Made by a program: the position numbers and the translations under genes. DNA of 6,373 nucleotides, taken from Thermoflexus sp. Its GTDB lineage: Bacteria > Chloroflexota > Anaerolineae > B4-G1 > DUEL01. The DNA is taken from NCBI GenBank assembly GCA_028276215.1, contig JAPYWT010000151.1, forward strand, positions 1 through 6,373. Reading direction: 5' to 3'. Of the stretch, positions 5,787-6,373 are shown piece after piece; position 1 is the first letter of the stretch; each line of letters starts with the position of its first letter. A model generated the notes under the pieces. That model was given only the letters and a program-made list of their open reading frames with translations, searched no databases and was not told the origin of the DNA.

Positions 5787-6373
5787 ATGCTGAACCTCTC
5801 CCTGGTCATCCACAACCACCAGCCAGTGGGCAACTTTGACTTCGTCTTCGCCACGGCGACGGAGCGGGCTTACGACCCCATCCTGGGCCTCCTGGAGCGC
5901 CATCCGGCGGTCCGCCTTTCCCTCCACTACACCGGCCCCCTCTGGGACTGGCTCCTGGCCCACCGGCCCGACCACGTAGAACGGCTGCGCGCGCTGGTGG
6001 CGCGCGGGCAGGTGGAACTTCTCACCGGCGCCTACTACGAGCCCATCCTGGTCTCCATCCCGGATGCCGACAAAGTGGGCCAGATTCGCCGCATGACCGG
6101 GTTCCTCCGCCAGACCTTCGGCGTGGAGCCCACGGGGATGTGGCTGGCGGAGCGGGTCTGGGAGCCCCACCTCCCCCGACCCCTGGCCGAGGCGGGAGTC
6201 CGCTACACCCTGCTGGACGACACCCCCTTCAAAATGGCCGGCCTCACCGACGACGACCTCTTCGGCCCCTACGTCACCGAGGAGCAGGGGCATACGGTCA
6301 CCGTCTTCGGCAACGTGATGTACCTCCGCTACGCCATCCCCTGGCATCCGGTGGAGGAGGTGATGGACTGGTT
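5787..6373 (+). CDS. GH57 4-alpha-glucanotransferase, N-terminal part (runs off right edge)
   Basis: A cytoplasmic enzyme that moves alpha-1,4-glucan segments between chains, used in remodelling or breakdown of glycogen and maltodextrin. The visible 195 residues match the N-terminal catalytic barrel of the Thermococcus litoralis-type enzyme: LVIHNHQPVGNFDFV from residue 6, HYTGPLWDWL (47-56), GAYYEPILVSIP (81-92), GMWLAERVWEP (117-127) with the presumed nucleophile E122, then LDDTPF and a YLRYAIPW segment. The catalytic acid, near residue 214 in the T. litoralis enzyme, and the DUF1925/DUF1926-type C-terminal domains would lie beyond the window. The ATG at 5787 is supported by GGAAAGG (5772-5778), 8 bases upstream, and by the motif distance. 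No stop codon interrupts the frame. An alpha-amylase or alpha-galactosidase GH57 subgroup is possible but less likely. Confidence 0.88.
   Translation, partial: MLNLSLVIHNHQPVGNFDFVFATATERAYDPILGLLERHPAVRLSLHYTGPLWDWLLAHRPDHVERLRALVARGQVELLTGAYYEPILVSIPDADKVGQIRRMTGFLRQTFGVEPTGMWLAERVWEPHLPRPLAEAGVRYTLLDDTPFKMAGLTDDDLFGPYVTEEQGHTVTVFGNVMYLRYAIPWHPVEEVMDW

Noticed and set aside
5754..6347. 197-codon open frame on the - strand at the right end
   Set aside because: It is opposite the GH57 glucanotransferase frame on the + strand, which has the catalytic motifs; the - strand product has none.

Overview
The window is a GC-rich bacterial chromosome segment in which every supported gene lies on the + strand. 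It is probably from a thermophile-leaning lineage such as Chloroflexota (Anaerolineae-like). That placement is an inference from two GH57 glucan enzymes beside glgA, the codon bias and the style of the small toxin-antitoxin genes. No marker gene in the window proves it.

Left part (1-1726): the 3' part of lipA (lipoyl synthase) enters from the left edge. It is followed, with overlapping or nearly touching ends, by a type II toxin-antitoxin pair (a small antitoxin and a RelE/ParE-family toxin) and a single-domain cupin. The antitoxin start overlaps the lipA stop, and the cupin ribosome binding site abuts the toxin stop, so the four genes look co-transcribed. The TA genes are visibly poorer in GC than their neighbours.

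Middle and right (1857-6373): three glucan-metabolism genes follow. They are a GH57 alpha-1,4-glucan branching enzyme, glgA (ADP- or UDP-glucose-dependent glycogen synthase, GT5), and the N-terminal third or so of a GH57 4-alpha-glucanotransferase cut by the right edge. Together they could elongate, branch and remodel an alpha-glucan store in the cytoplasm. Between the branching enzyme and glgA sits a small coiled-coil protein resembling TumA-type antitoxins. It is followed by what reads as the C-terminal remnant of a TumE-like (DUF6516) toxin, so this appears to be a second, broken toxin-antitoxin locus.

The gaps in front of all three glucan genes hold repeat DNA with a roughly 9-base period. 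The first (1732-1832) is an imperfect inverted repeat whose loop carries a 7-base tandem repeat. The second (4091-4117) is a single arm of three 9-base units just before glgA. The third (5631-5721) is a long palindrome after glgA. In both palindromes most arm differences remain as G-U pairs in a + strand transcript, which suggests that an RNA hairpin is read in the direction of the genes. The most interesting observations are this repeat family and the decayed toxin.
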